Shown: piece by piece, positions 46,936-58,799 of the stretch
Position numbering within the stretch: position 1 is the stretch's first letter
How the letters are laid out: every line of letters starts with the position of its first letter
Assembly: GCA_035235625.1 (NCBI GenBank)
Contig: CP141140.1
Span: forward strand, 496,001-560,000
DNA length: 64,000 nucleotides
Source: Saururus chinensis
Lineage: Eukaryota; Streptophyta; Magnoliopsida; Piperales; Saururaceae
Direction of reading: 5' to 3'
Notes under the pieces: generated by a model
What the model was told of the DNA's origin: nothing
Seen by the model: only the letters and a program-made list of their open reading frames with translations
Databases searched by the model: none
Made by a program: the position numbers and the translations under genes

Positions 46936-49900
46936 TGTATTGATCCTCTTGAGTTGAAACTTTGACTGATTTATACCTTTTAACTTCTTTGTTAAAGAGT
47001 TTTGGGTTCATTGAAGTTTGTATCAGTCCATTGTGTATCTTCTATACTATGTTATTTAACTTCAAAAGTGATGTAGCAGAGGCAATTCATGTGTGTAGTG
47101 AGTTTGTTTTGATTTTTGGATTCATCATAGAAGTTAAAGATGGAAGTATATACATTTACGCATTAGGGCTTATGGCAAGAGCACAAAACAACTCATTGCA
47201 GAAGGGTGGCAGCCAGCCAATGACTCACCCTTCTTCAATAACCAATTTTGGGATTAGTGTCCAAATTAAGAAATCAAAACAATTCACACTCAAACCTCTT
47301 AATCACATAAGATAATTGAGTTTATTCAATGATCCTACCTTAATTGCTGGTTTGTCATCGATCCATCACCACCGGAGCCTCACTGTCCACCACCTTCTCC
47401 CATCTTTAAAAGGCGAAAGAGCTATGATCCCCCCTAAGCCTTAATTAGCCTCTTTTATGGGCATGGGGATTAGGGTTCCTAATCTCCTTAGAAGTTAGGC
47501 CAAACATCTCCACTTAGGCAAACTAATTGGGCTTTTAAAAATTAATTTTGTCGCTTTAATTAATCCGGACTGTATAGTGACTTAAATGGACAATTCACAC
47601 GTCCAATTTCAGTAAATGTGTCATGTGCGTTATGTTCAACTTTGAACAGTCGTATCTCCCCCGTATGAACTTTGATTTGCGCATTCTTGGTGGTGTTTCA
47701 AAGCTATTTTTGTCTAAGATTAGAAAATTGAATTATTTAATCCCGATTTCTTAGGGTTTTGCATTATTATGATATGGGTTGATATTCTGGAAGTCATGAA
47801 GGACTTTTGATGATGATTAGGGTGTTAGATGTAGATTTGAAGTGTTATCAATGGTGTTTCAGTTTGGATTTGTGAAAGGAAGAAGATGACCAGTTCTGCC
47901 TTGTTGGCATTCGAACGGCCCTTCTGGGCATTCGAACGGCAACACTGTCGGAACGACAGTTTTCCAGTTCAACCGATCGAACGGCCTGCTAGGCGTTCGA
48001 ATGACCAAACTGTAAATTTTAAAATTTTGCGTTTAACCGATCAAACGGCCTGAAGGGCATTCAAACGGCTACACAGTAAATTGTATGTTGTGCATATGAT
48101 GTTTATTTCGATGATTCCACTTTAGCTTGCCAATTTCATATGAATGTGGAGTGTTTTAAGCTATATTATGCTACTGGAAATGCATGCTATTGAGTTTATG
48201 GAGTTGAGATATATGCTTAGAGATTTGTAGAAGGACTTATGTTTTGTGGCATGATGTTAGAATTGTTATCTTGAAAATTATGAATGGTTGATTTCCTTTA
48301 GATTAAGCATATTTTCAGTAGCACTACAACCTATTATTGGACTGATTTGTCATGATAGAATGTGGTTAGTTGATGTGTGGATGTTGGTAAATGCCATGAC
48401 TCAAGGATGAAATGAATAATCTAATATGTGTTTAGCCTTTGTGGTTGAGTTTTCATTTGAGTTATGATTTTAATGATTTTTCTCCTATGATTTCCGTTGG
48501 AATTCATGTTTAGATGGTAATTCACATGTGTAGTGTAGTAGTGAGTTTAATTTCAAGCATGTTGACATGCATTTTGTGAAATGCTTCTACTAGTTACACA
48601 CACATGTGGGGGTTAAATGATGATGTTGAAGCTTGATATTGTGATTATGAATGATGCATTAGGGGCTGGTGAGAGCACTTATCATGGATTAGGATTCATG
48701 TATGCTTTGCCCACATATGTACCATGCAACATGCATCATGAAAATGAATTTCTAATTGAGGCTTCATCGTGGTTAATTGAATTTGACCGCTTGGATGCAA
48801 TGTGATGAAATTGTGTGCCGGATTAATCGGTCATGGATTAATCGCAAGTTGATTGGTCCAAAAGGACATATTTTGATTTGAGTTCCTGTGTAGAACGAGT
48901 GCACTGCCCGGGTTGAGTCTAATTGAATGAGATTATGTGGGGACGAGTTGTGTACTTGTCTTGCGGATTGTGAGAATGTTATTATGAGTGTCATCTGGAC
49001 TCTAAGAATCCAGTGTGGTATGCCGTGTGCACCCCGCTACCACGTGTTCTAGGGTTCTCTGTGTGAGAACTCGAGCTCTTCCCTCCGCAGGAGATGTCCC
49101 TTGGTGAACACCCCTGCTCTAGATTTTCTGTGTGAGAATGGGACATCCTTAGCCAGGATCGTCCAGGGCGAGCAGCATTAGGGATTGACAACACTGATCT
49201 TTCTTGAATTCTTGTGTAGAATTTTGGACCATGACACGCCTTCGTGGCCTTGTCTATGTCCTGTCTGTGTGACACCAACGTGTGATTACTCCTTGATGGA
49301 GGTTGTTATGATATGATGCATGATGGAATATGTATGTTAGAGATACATCCATGTAGGTTGATTATAAGATGATGCATGATGAAAAATGTATGTTAGAGAT
49401 ACATTCATGTAGGTGGTATTGATATGATGCATGTAGAATATGTATGTTAGAGATACATTCATGCAGGTTGATTTTGATATAATGCATGTGGAATATGTAT
49501 GTTAGAGATACATCCATGCAGGTTGATTATGAGATGATGCATGATGGAAAATGTATGTTGGAGATACATTCATGTAGGTTGTATTGATATGATGCATGTG
49601 GAATATGTATGTTAGAGATACATTCATGCAGTTTGATTTCATTATAATGCATGTGGAATATGTATGTTAGAGATACATCCATGCAGGTTGATTTCGATAT
49701 GATGCATGTAGGAATATGTATGTTAGAAATACATTCATGCAGGGTTTATGATGAGAATGAAATTAGGTGGATTATGCACTATGATGCAGTTTCAGGTGAT
49801 GTGTATGTGTGATCAGAAAATGATGCACCATGTTAATCTTCGATCTGAATGATTATATTGATATGCTATCGTGTTTTTTTGATGTTGATAGTGATATTAA

Positions 49901-50411
49901 AAACCATTGCTGAGTTTGTTAAACTCACCCCTCTTTCTTGTGTTTTGATTTGGGGCTGCGTGGTGCGACACGTAGACGGACAGGATCTCCTCTTTGAGGA
50001 AAGGTCGGAGATGGCTTGGATGTGATCGTGGAGATCATTGTGTGACTTAGTTCCTTTGATTTTATGCTTTATGTTTAGAACCTTTGTGTAGGGTTCTTTA
50101 TTTTGGGATTTATGTCACATGTTACAGTTATGTTTGCTGAAGTCTTATTTTGAGCCAGTGTGGGCTATATTTGACTAAGTATGTGGGTTTGAGATTGGTT
50201 GTTTACTTTGTGTTAAGCAACTCTCTTTTCTTTCTCTCTTTATTTACTCTTGCTCAAAGGATTATGCGTACTCCGTAATTCTGTTAATCGCCCATGGTTA
50301 GGGTTAAGTCTTCCGCTAAGTTGTTTCTCAATTTCTCCTTCGTCGCCCTTGCACGCTTGACCGGCCCTTGGACCGGGTTCGGCTCAGGTCGGGCACCGCC
50401 AGGGCGTGACA
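46936..50411 (-). mobile_element. Probable solo LTR, inverted relative of 15595-18997
   Basis: On the minus strand it begins TGTCACGCCCTGGCGGTGCCC at 50411. It follows the 15595 element closely through its promoter-like 5' part, the eight-unit array and the GATCG-type cassettes, down to about 47735. Left of 47735 the two do not align. A 5-bp GTTAT at 50412-50416 matches GTTAT at 46931-46935, which precedes TGTATTGATCC, giving a candidate full length of 3476 bp, close to the 3403 bp of its relative. The right end is firm, the left end tentative. There is no coding sequence. Confidence 0.65.
49310..49750 (-). repeat. Eight-unit tandem array in the inverted LTR copy
   Basis: Eight units of about 55 bp share TGTATGTTAGAGATACATYC and ATG(C/T)AGGTTG, ending ATGATGCA. 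They are the reverse complement of the 16228-16675 array. Confidence 0.9.
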
Positions 50412-52242
50412 GTTATCAATGGTCATTAGGGACTTGGTCAACACGTCGATGAGTCTCTTGATACTAAGTTGGTTTTGGGGAAAATATTAGAAATGAATGT
50501 TATAAGTATTAGGTTATTATTATAAGTTATAGTAGCATGATATTGAATGCATGAAATGCAATTATATGTGTTGTCGTGAATGATGATGTTTAGGTGATGC
50601 ACCTTTGTATGTATGGAAATCTTTATAATAGATCACACCCCAAAAATTGTTGGACAAAGACACTTAGGGACAAGGGATCCTTGTGTCGATGTGGCTTCTC
50701 AAGTGAGTCTTTAGCTACATAACAAAAAAGGTTGAGTGTGAAATAAAACCAAGGTTTTTGACTCTTTAAGGATGAGAGTTATGTAGAATCGCTTCCCTAG
50801 TCCGGGAGATGTGTTCGAATGTACTAGAGCATTAAAAGATGACTAGTCTTACTTAGTGCAATATAGGAGGTTTCAATAATAATGAAAGTTGAGACTTCAA
50901 CCACTTGGGTCCATGAGCCCCCGTAAGTCTTAGCTTTATGACGTGAATGGAGCAGGCAAGCCTCAAAATACGCGTTGACTAGTCTAGATGTGGCTATCAT
51001 GTCAACAAACTCTTTTTTACTTACACTTATGGAGCAAAAGTTTACCGAGTTGAGTCACATTATTATGTTTGAAATCATGAGAAATCAAATATGAATGTCT
51101 TGCTTATTGCATTTATGTATGGTGATGATGAAGATTACTATTGGATATGATAATACTATTGTTGTGATGATGTAATAAAATCATGTGTATTCTTATTTTA
51201 TGGTACTTTTTTTACCATCCCACATGGTATATTCGTATACTCAGCATCCTTGCAATGTAGGTTTGTTGAAAGGAAGACAAGCTCTACAAGAAATGTAGAA
51301 TTTCTTATCTTGTTTAGTAAAATTTTTAGTTTGGCTTGTAATTTAAATATAGACATGTGAGTGCCAATTACTTATAATTGTATGTGTATAGTGGATTCTT
51401 AGTATATACTTGGCTAAGACCATTTGCGATTTATGTGTGATTTGACCTTGTCCTAATTATGGATACGATGGTTTGGATAATCTTTTGTTTGAAAATTATT
51501 GAGTCACCCAAATGATAATTTTTTTGTTGATTGACAAAAGGAGTTTTGAAAAAGGAATTTTTTTGGCTGATTTTATTGTGATAAAATAGTTTCAAAAATC
51601 TTGGGGCATGATGATATTATTAAAGAGGTTTGTTGACTCAAAAGAACACAATAACCTCCAACACAATGTCACAAATAAACTGTAAGGATAAATCATAAAT
51701 AATAACATAGAAATTCTTCACACAAATGACGGATGTCCCATATGTTCTAGAGCTTTTTGAAGATCTTTAATTGAAAACTCCTTGGGATGGACTCTTGTTT
51801 CTATTGATGGGCCGATATCTATTAGCTTAGGTATACCTTTGACTCATTTTGAGTCTATTATTTTGCCACAATCTATTGTATTGAGTAAGATGAATGTTGG
51901 TTAAGTTTTTATTTTTTTTATACTTATATGTGGAGTGATAGACTTTGGATTGTTGTAGGAGTCATACTCAGTGATGCATGAGAGATGTATTTGTAATTAA
52001 GCCCATAACCATGATAGTTTATTTTATATGTTTTTATTTCAATTCATGCCTAAGAATGTATAGTTTGGTCATATGATGATTTGAAAATTTTTATGTGGAA
52101 AAATTAATATATGATGATTTAAATTTATAGAAATTATTTTCAAAGATTTCGATTTTGTCATTTTTCCCTATTTATAATAATTATATTGTAAAAAAATTTG
52201 TAAATTTTAAAAAAAACATGATAAAAAACCTCGGGCATGACA
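50412..52242 (-). repeat. LTR-like non-coding repeat
   Basis: Minus-strand start TGTCATGCCCGAGG at 52242 resembles LTR starts in this window. The segment 50640-51000 is homologous, inverted, to 20750-21110. No paired end or target duplication was found. There is no coding sequence. Confidence 0.5.
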
Positions 52243-52750
52243 TGGACAAAGAAGCACTACCAAAGATACCCAATGATTTTCTTTATTTGTTGAACTTCGA
52301 TTTGTACATAATTTGTATAATGTGACACTTATAGGGGCTGTTTGACAATACATTTGAAAAGGAAAGGAAAAACACTCCTCATGAGGAGGGATGGAAGAGA
52401 AAGATAATCTCCCTTATGATGTGATGTTTTGCATTCATACGAGAAATCTTTTTATCATTTATAGGAGTTGCCAAATAACCCCATAATGCATTCTCACAAA
52501 GTGCTTCACGTGTAAGCTGTTGGATCATGTATGGGCCATGGCCATGCTATATGATAGCCTTATTTTCTTATTTTTTCAATAGATTACAATAAATTCCAAC
52601 CTCATACTAGTAACAAAGTCACTTACTTTTTTCTATCGAACCAAATTCTTTTACATCAAAGCTTTAGGATTTTATTGGAGAGATTAGTTAGACGTGTGTA
52701 TATATATACAAGTAAGAGTGCACACAAAGATCTTTGGATTTTATTATTTT
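52243..52750. other. Intergenic DNA, no gene seen
   Basis: This is AT-rich sequence with GAAAAGGAAAGGAAAAACAC near 52355 and no coding frame. Confidence 0.4.
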
Positions 52751-52753
52751 TTA

Positions 52754-52954
52754 CTCCCTCCATCCTAAATTAATATCTCTATTTGGTGAAAAGGTTTGTT
52801 GCATATTGATAGCTTCATTTGGTTAAATTTAAGTAGTTGGGCACTTAAAAAAATATATCATAAACTTATTTGTTTCTTCTCTTAGATGTGGTTTAATTGT
52901 TCAATAAAAATTATTATTTTTTTAAATATAACTATTACTAAAAGACGGAGGGAG
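52754..52954 (+). mobile_element. Stowaway-like MITE, complete
   Basis: It is 201 bp. CTCCCTCCATCCTAAATTAA at the left is matched by inverted AAAGACGGAGGGAG at the right, with TA on both sides. It is the best-preserved copy of this family here. Confidence 0.82.
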
Positions 52955-53354
52955 TAATTTTTTAAGTAAAACTATTGTTATTAAAATTAAAATATTAAAA
53001 AAGTAACTTTCAATTAAGAATAAATGGAACTTTTAGTTTTAAAAATACATTTAGAATAAGAATATTGTTATTAAAATAAGAATAATATCACTATCCTTTT
53101 AGGGAGTTAGTGCGCTAGTGTAAGGGTGGCATGAGGTGTTAGTGTGCTTTGAACCCCTCTTGCCGCCTTCAGCTATTCCAATAGGCTAGCGGGCAGAAGG
53201 AGGAGAGGGCCTGATAATTATACTACCATGGTCGAAAAAGTGTGGTCTTAAGGGATGATAGAGATCCATTGGGCAAGAATAACTATATTCCGGTACTAGA
53301 TGTTTTGTATGAAAGAAATATTGAAAGCTTCAAATTGTCCTCATCTTTATCGAG

Positions 53355-53525
53355 TGCTCCCTCCGTTCTATATTAATAGTTATATAAACAAAAATAGTGG
53401 TTTTAATTGAACTCTGAAACCCCCATATAAGAGAAGGAAAAATAAACTTATAATATTCTTTTTAAAGTACCTAACCATTTAAATTTAACAAAATAAATAA
53501 AATATTAATTTGGGATAGAGATAAT
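53355..53525 (+). mobile_element. Stowaway-like MITE, worn
   Basis: It starts GCTCCCTCCGTTCTATATTAA and ends TTAATTTGGGATAGAGATAA, with the family interior between. Confidence 0.6.
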
Positions 53526-53809
53526 ATGAGATTTAGCGATACAGATCATTTGATATTGAGAACTACGTGAAGAAATTGAGTGAGCAAAAGGGTTGTGAAG
53601 AGCCCCTGTTTCATTTGACGCTTCTTCTCCCGATTAACAACCCGCATCCAATTGATCAAATTTCCCTATCTTTTTGCTAGAAAAATTATTTAGTAAAACT
53701 ATTCTACATAGTACCGGGCAAGTATGTCCTTTCAATTTATGATATATTTAATTTATTTATACATATTTAAAATTAAATATATTAAAATATAAATTATAAT
53801 TTATATATT

Positions 53810-53889
<80 letters not shown>

Positions 53890-53911
53890 AATATATATAT
53901 ATATATATATA
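53810..53911. repeat. (TA)n microsatellite
   Basis: About 100 bases of TA repeat are interrupted once by TTTAAA. It lies about 415 bases upstream of the cyclase-like gene's start codon. Confidence 0.95.
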
Positions 53912-54326
53912 AACGTGGTAGCGCGGTTCTCGTGGATAATACTTTCTCCTTCTGCTGCGTCCTACCTCTCCATCCAGCAGACCGCTGTCCCGTTGGTGGC
54001 TTATGTGTTTTCTTGCAATTTTTTTCTGTTCCGGGGGCTTTTTGGGCCGTGTGTAATAGTTGGAAGCTGGGGAATTTGTGTTAAGTTTGTGGGCAGTGAA
54101 TCGATTGCTGTTTTCATGGCCCATGGGACGAACCTAACGACATTCAGGGCTTTGCCTCAATCCATTATCAAATACGCATTCGCGGTAAGAACGCGGCCAA
54201 GTGCCAACCAATCGGGTGGACGTTGGAGGAAGAAGAAAGCCGCCTGACGGACGGTGTCACCGTCCCACTGTCGTTGGCTTCGCCCGCTTCTCTCTCTCCA
54301 TCTCTCGTCCCAAGACGCAAAAGGTC

Positions 54327-56583
54327 ATGTCTTCAGCCTCAGTCTCTCTATCATGGCCAACCCCTCTTTGCTGCGTGAGAGTGACGAGAAATGGGGCCTT
54401 TTTAAGAACCATCTTCACTGGTCCATGTATTTCCAGGCCATCTCTTGTTCGACTCTTCTTCAAGAATATGCCTGCTCCCACCCGGACAAATTCCACTTTC
54501 ACCACCACCATTAGACCTTTCGCTCCCGTCATGGAATGGCAAGATTGCACGTTAGTAATCACTCTACTTTCCCCTGTTTTCTAGTTTGATGAACATTGGA
54601 GCATAAAGGCCAGTGTAAATGTTTATGGTAATCAATTTTGAATCTATCGTTAAACCGTTTATCCTTGTACATGTGAACGATAAAGTAGACATTTCGACTA
54701 TCTAGACGTTATCTAGACGTGCTTTTTAAAGAATCCTTTCAATTAATTGGTACCTACTAATTTGTTTATGTTTGCCAATTTTGTTCTACATTTATATTCC
54801 ACAACATAATGCATCCAACTAACTGTGAAAGTCTTGAGGATTCTCTAGCATTGGTCAGTCACAACTCGCAATCCATGCTTTTTATGTTATCTTCGTTACA
54901 TCGTTCAGCACGACATTTTCAAGAGAGATTTGCCCTATCTTCTAAAATAATGAGTTTTCCCAAAGATTGAAAAAGAAGCCTCAGATGTGGATAGCTGACA
55001 GGCAGGAAAATCTCATGAAGTATTAAAGACTTGATTAGTGGAAATATGTCAGGAGTTAGAATCAATCTTAAAAACTGGGAGAACCTTATTGTTAAATCAT
55101 TGCACGGTAGTTATAAGAACTGTTTTAATGGTTCTATTGCAAGGTTAGGATCCTCATTTGTTTTGAGATAAATGATAATAAATAGATTTAGAAACATAGT
55201 ACAAGGATACATAAATGTGTTCTTTGTTTCATTACTTCTTTTGATAATATGTCCTCTTTCCTTCTTCTGTGGAGAGATACCTTATTACCACTCATAGTTA
55301 TACGCAGGGCTAAGCTTGACGTTGATGTTCCCTGTTCAATTGCCTATAAATGTTACTCTGACCGTGAAGCTATTCCACGTTGGATGCCATTCATATCCTC
55401 TGTAAAGGTGCTTCTGTTATTCAAAGTATGTGTTTTGTGTAAATGTGAGCTGCCTTATGCTCTTAGTTTAACACTGGAAAGAGGCAAAGATGATTTTAGT
55501 CTGACATCAGCCCCTTCTGTGAACAACGCAGCAGATTGACCGCAGCTTTTATTTGAACTTTTTGTGTTCTTGTGGCATTTTCACAGATTCTTAGGATATT
55601 GCTTTTAGCATATAAAGAATAATGGGAAATCTTATAAACAGATATTGGAAGATCAGCCAGATCTTTCACGTTGGTCGTTGAAGTATGAAGCATTTGGCCA
55701 AAATCTTGAATTTGCTTGGCTTGCTCGAAATATGCAGGTGAATCAGGAAAATAGTACCGCTTGTTTTTCTTATATTTTTGAAAGGTTCTTTTAAGGCTTC
55801 TTGGTCATATGTGTATTTTGTGCTGTTTTGATTGCTGCTTTCTGCAGCCTATTCCAAATCAGAAGATTCACTGGCGATCTTTAGAAGGTCTCCCGAACAA
55901 GTATTTCCCTTATTTATAATACAGCTAATTCTGTTTTCTGTTGAATCATGTATTAGTGTTCATTAACCTACTTTATAAACCTGCTAAATATAACTGGTTC
56001 ATTAACTGAGGATGCTTCAATTGTGTAAAATGCATTTCCTTTCCACACTAATGTTGAGTATATAAGGAATTTTAATGTGGTCAAATAGAATTAGTACCAC
56101 AGTGAACATTATATGTTAAGTATGCAAAGCTTCTTGGTTTAACTTCCTTAATACTTTTTTATTGTGATGGCCAGGGGAGCTGTGAGGTTTTATCCAAAAG
56201 GTCCAGCTGCCTGCACGATAGACGTATGATGGTGTTAAGTTCTTCATTCCTCTCCTTCCATACCCCTGCTTTTAGTGTCCAATAAAAATAAAGCTTACTA
56301 TGTTATGTTTGCTGTCTCAGCTAATGCTTACTATGTTATGTTTGCTGTCTCAGCTAACTGTTTCATATGAAATTCCTCAAATATTAACTCCAGTATCATC
56401 AGTAAGTATTGGATTTTTGTTGAAACCAGTGTTGCTTACTTTAAGATTATGGGCTTCTAAAACAGATTTGACTCTTTCTCCTTCCAGGCGCTGAGACCCT
56501 TTCTTGAAGGCCTGCTACTGCGTGGACTGGAAAGGTTTGCGAAGTTTGCAAAAGAATATCAAATGAACTCTCAGAAGAAATGA
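54327..56583 (+). CDS. START/polyketide cyclase-like lipid-transport family protein, probably plastid-targeted (221 aa)
   Basis: Seven exons join in frame with GT-AG introns: 54327-54550, 55308-55407, 55642-55737, 55848-55900, 56175-56223, 56354-56401, 56488-56583. The first 70 residues (MSSASVSLSWPTPLCCVRV...) are rich in Ser, Thr and Arg and poor in acids, like a chloroplast transit peptide. The mature part reads MEWQDCTAKLDVDVP, DREAIPRWMPFISSVK, PDLSRWSLKYEAFGQ, FAWLARNMQPIPNQKIHWRS, GAVRFYPKGPAAC, VSYEIPQILTPVSSALRPFL and GLERFAKFAKEY. This is the plant polyketide cyclase/dehydrase and lipid-transport family (SRPBCC fold, COQ10-like; Arabidopsis At1g02475 and At4g01650 from memory). The ligand is unknown. 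A duplicated splice acceptor before exon 6 could add 11 residues in frame. Confidence 0.9.
56293..56358 (+). repeat. 33-bp tandem duplication spanning the exon 6 splice acceptor
   Basis: GCTTACTATGTTATGTTTGC through CTCAGCTAA is present twice head to tail, at 56293-56325 and 56326-56358. Each copy contains CTGTCTCAG. The acceptors are therefore 33 nt apart (exon starts 56321 and 56354). Confidence 0.92.
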
Positions 56584-58248
56584 GCCATGTACCAAGATTT
56601 TCTCTAAAGCTTGCCAATGCTCTGCTATAACTGCCTTGGTTTCAGAGTGCAGATTCAATTGCCCATCTGACCTAGTCAGTTTATACTCGGGCAACAACTT
56701 AAAAACCAGATTTTGGGTTTTCACCAACCACTGCTTATAGGAGATTTTAATCTGCTCTCTACCTCTAAAGCACTTACTTCTGAGTTGGATTTTATTCGTT
56801 TGGTGGTCAGAATGCGCCAGATATAACTGTGCTTATGAGTAAGATGGACTAGAATTATAACCGACAGTAGCAGGATGGGTGTAAAAGGAAGAATTCTTTG
56901 TATTCCATTGGAGAATTTGACATTAAAGCTACTGCAGATTTCAGATTTCGAGTTTGGGAGCGTCCTTGTGCAAGCTTACATTACAATATAGGGCTGACTA
57001 GGGGGACGTGGGGGCTGCCGTGATTCCTCCAAAGTTTTTGCACTTTTAGAAACAATGTTATATCTGATCATGCTCATCCGTGCATGAAGATCAGACGCCT
57101 TTCTCATGAGCGTTTGCTTCTGCATCCTGATACGTGTGTTTGGCCGTTTGGGTTTAATGGCTTGCACCAGTTGGGCATGCTTAGATTTTGTCGGCGGGAG
57201 AACCTATGAGTGTAGACAAAACTGCATCTGTTAATTAGAAGCATCGCTAACTCACAAACACTATAAAGTAGAATCTGATCACACTCATTCATGATCAAGA
57301 AGAGAAATCCTAATTACTTTTTAAAATCCTAGGTTTATACAATCAAACAGCATACTGACAAAACTTGTCAGCCAAAAAAATAAGTTAGTAGCCAAAATCG
57401 TTTTTTTTAACCTTCATGAATTGGAAACGCTAACTGCAATGGTTCAATGGTCATTGACCCGTTGGACGAAATAAATAATACACCAAAATTGACTTAGATG
57501 TGATTTGCCGAGTACTTGAATTTTGCACTCACCACTAATATAGAAGCGTTTTTGTGCTCTTTATTGACAATGAGCCTAAGGTAAGCTGCACATGAGGAGT
57601 TAACCTTTACACTAACTTGTATTAGCACGTACATCATTGATCTCATCCACGTGCAGTTTATTCTAGGCTCAGTTTATTCTAAGCTGATTGTCAATGGAGA
57701 GCATGATTAATGTGTCCCCCCCAATAGGTGATGGCTCGATTAATGGGGCCAATAGTGAAGGAATTGCTAAGTGGCGTGCATGATAGGTTATAAAAAAGTG
57801 CTTCGGAATACAATATCTAAATATTAGACAAAGGGATATTACCGATTTACTATTCACCTAGTATAAAGAAAATAAAGAAAGTAGGGATGAATGAAACTTT
57901 GTTTTGCCGATTGCTTTCTGCAATTGGCGTTGACAATGGATTTTAGAATATCACAAGAACAAGGGACCATGCACCCATGATGGCTCATATAAATATTGGC
58001 TAATTAGTTATTGCCCAGTGGGAACACGTCCTCAAACGTTGAAAAAACGGAGATAATTTCTCAAGGACTGCAATGTTTGGTTGAAAGCAGTTCGAGGGCC
58101 GGCACCTTTCATTCAATAATCAATATGAAAAGATGAAATGAACATCTTCACCAAAACATGGGGATAAGCTTACCACATGTGCAAGATGAGTTTAAATTTA
58201 CAATATACAACCATCATTGCAAATGTGAACAAAATCCAAGGGAAGCTT
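56584..58248. other. 3' flank of the cyclase-like gene and intergenic DNA
   Basis: It begins with probable 3' UTR. No further coding frame is supported. Short blocks near 57060-57140 and 57270-57300 share (C/A)TGATCA-type words, but I see no clear repeat structure. Confidence 0.4.
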
Positions 58249-58683
58249 AGGCCCGTTTAGCTTGCACTTTAAAGTAGAAAAAAAATCAATTTTTATTAAA
58301 ATCAATTTTTGGTAAAAAAAGCAAAAAACTGAAGATATTTTGTTAGAGCTTATTTAGATGATTTTAAAGAGAAATATAATCTTAACTCAGTTGTGTTTTT
58401 GTGTGTAAAATAACAAGAATATCCTCCAAAATAATTATAACATGAAATAAATGAAGGGTGAAATGTATTTTCACATTGTTTAAAAAAATACTTTCTTCGA
58501 GGAGAGTTCTTGAAGAAATTAGATTTGGGGTTAATTTGGTTTAAATTGACACAAAAGATGATTTTCAATAGGAAAAATTATATTCAATTAAAATGGGTCA
58601 TCCAAACGTGTTTAACCTCATAAAGTGCTTTCCATGTCTGGAAAGTATTTTCTAATTGTAGAAAGTGCCTCCCAAACGACCCT
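58249..58683. mobile_element. MITE-like element with imperfect TIRs
   Basis: Left AGGCCCGTTTAGCTTGCACTTT and inverted right AGGGTCGTTTGGGAGGCACTTT match at about 16 of 22 positions. TTA adjoins both ends, which would fit PIF/Harbinger-type insertion, but the tips are uncertain. There is no coding content. Confidence 0.5.
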
Positions 58684-58799
58684 TTAGTTTACCATTCAAA
58701 AGACTACAGTCAACACTGGGTGGTGGAACATCATTATTCACTTTTAAAACATGACAAATTCATTTTTCTGTCTAATTTTTCTTTTAAGAAAAAAACTTG

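Noticed and set aside
53915-54247. 110-codon frame upstream of the cyclase-like gene
   Set aside because: There is no recognisable domain. The sequence is better explained as promoter and leader, and the conserved protein starts at 54327.
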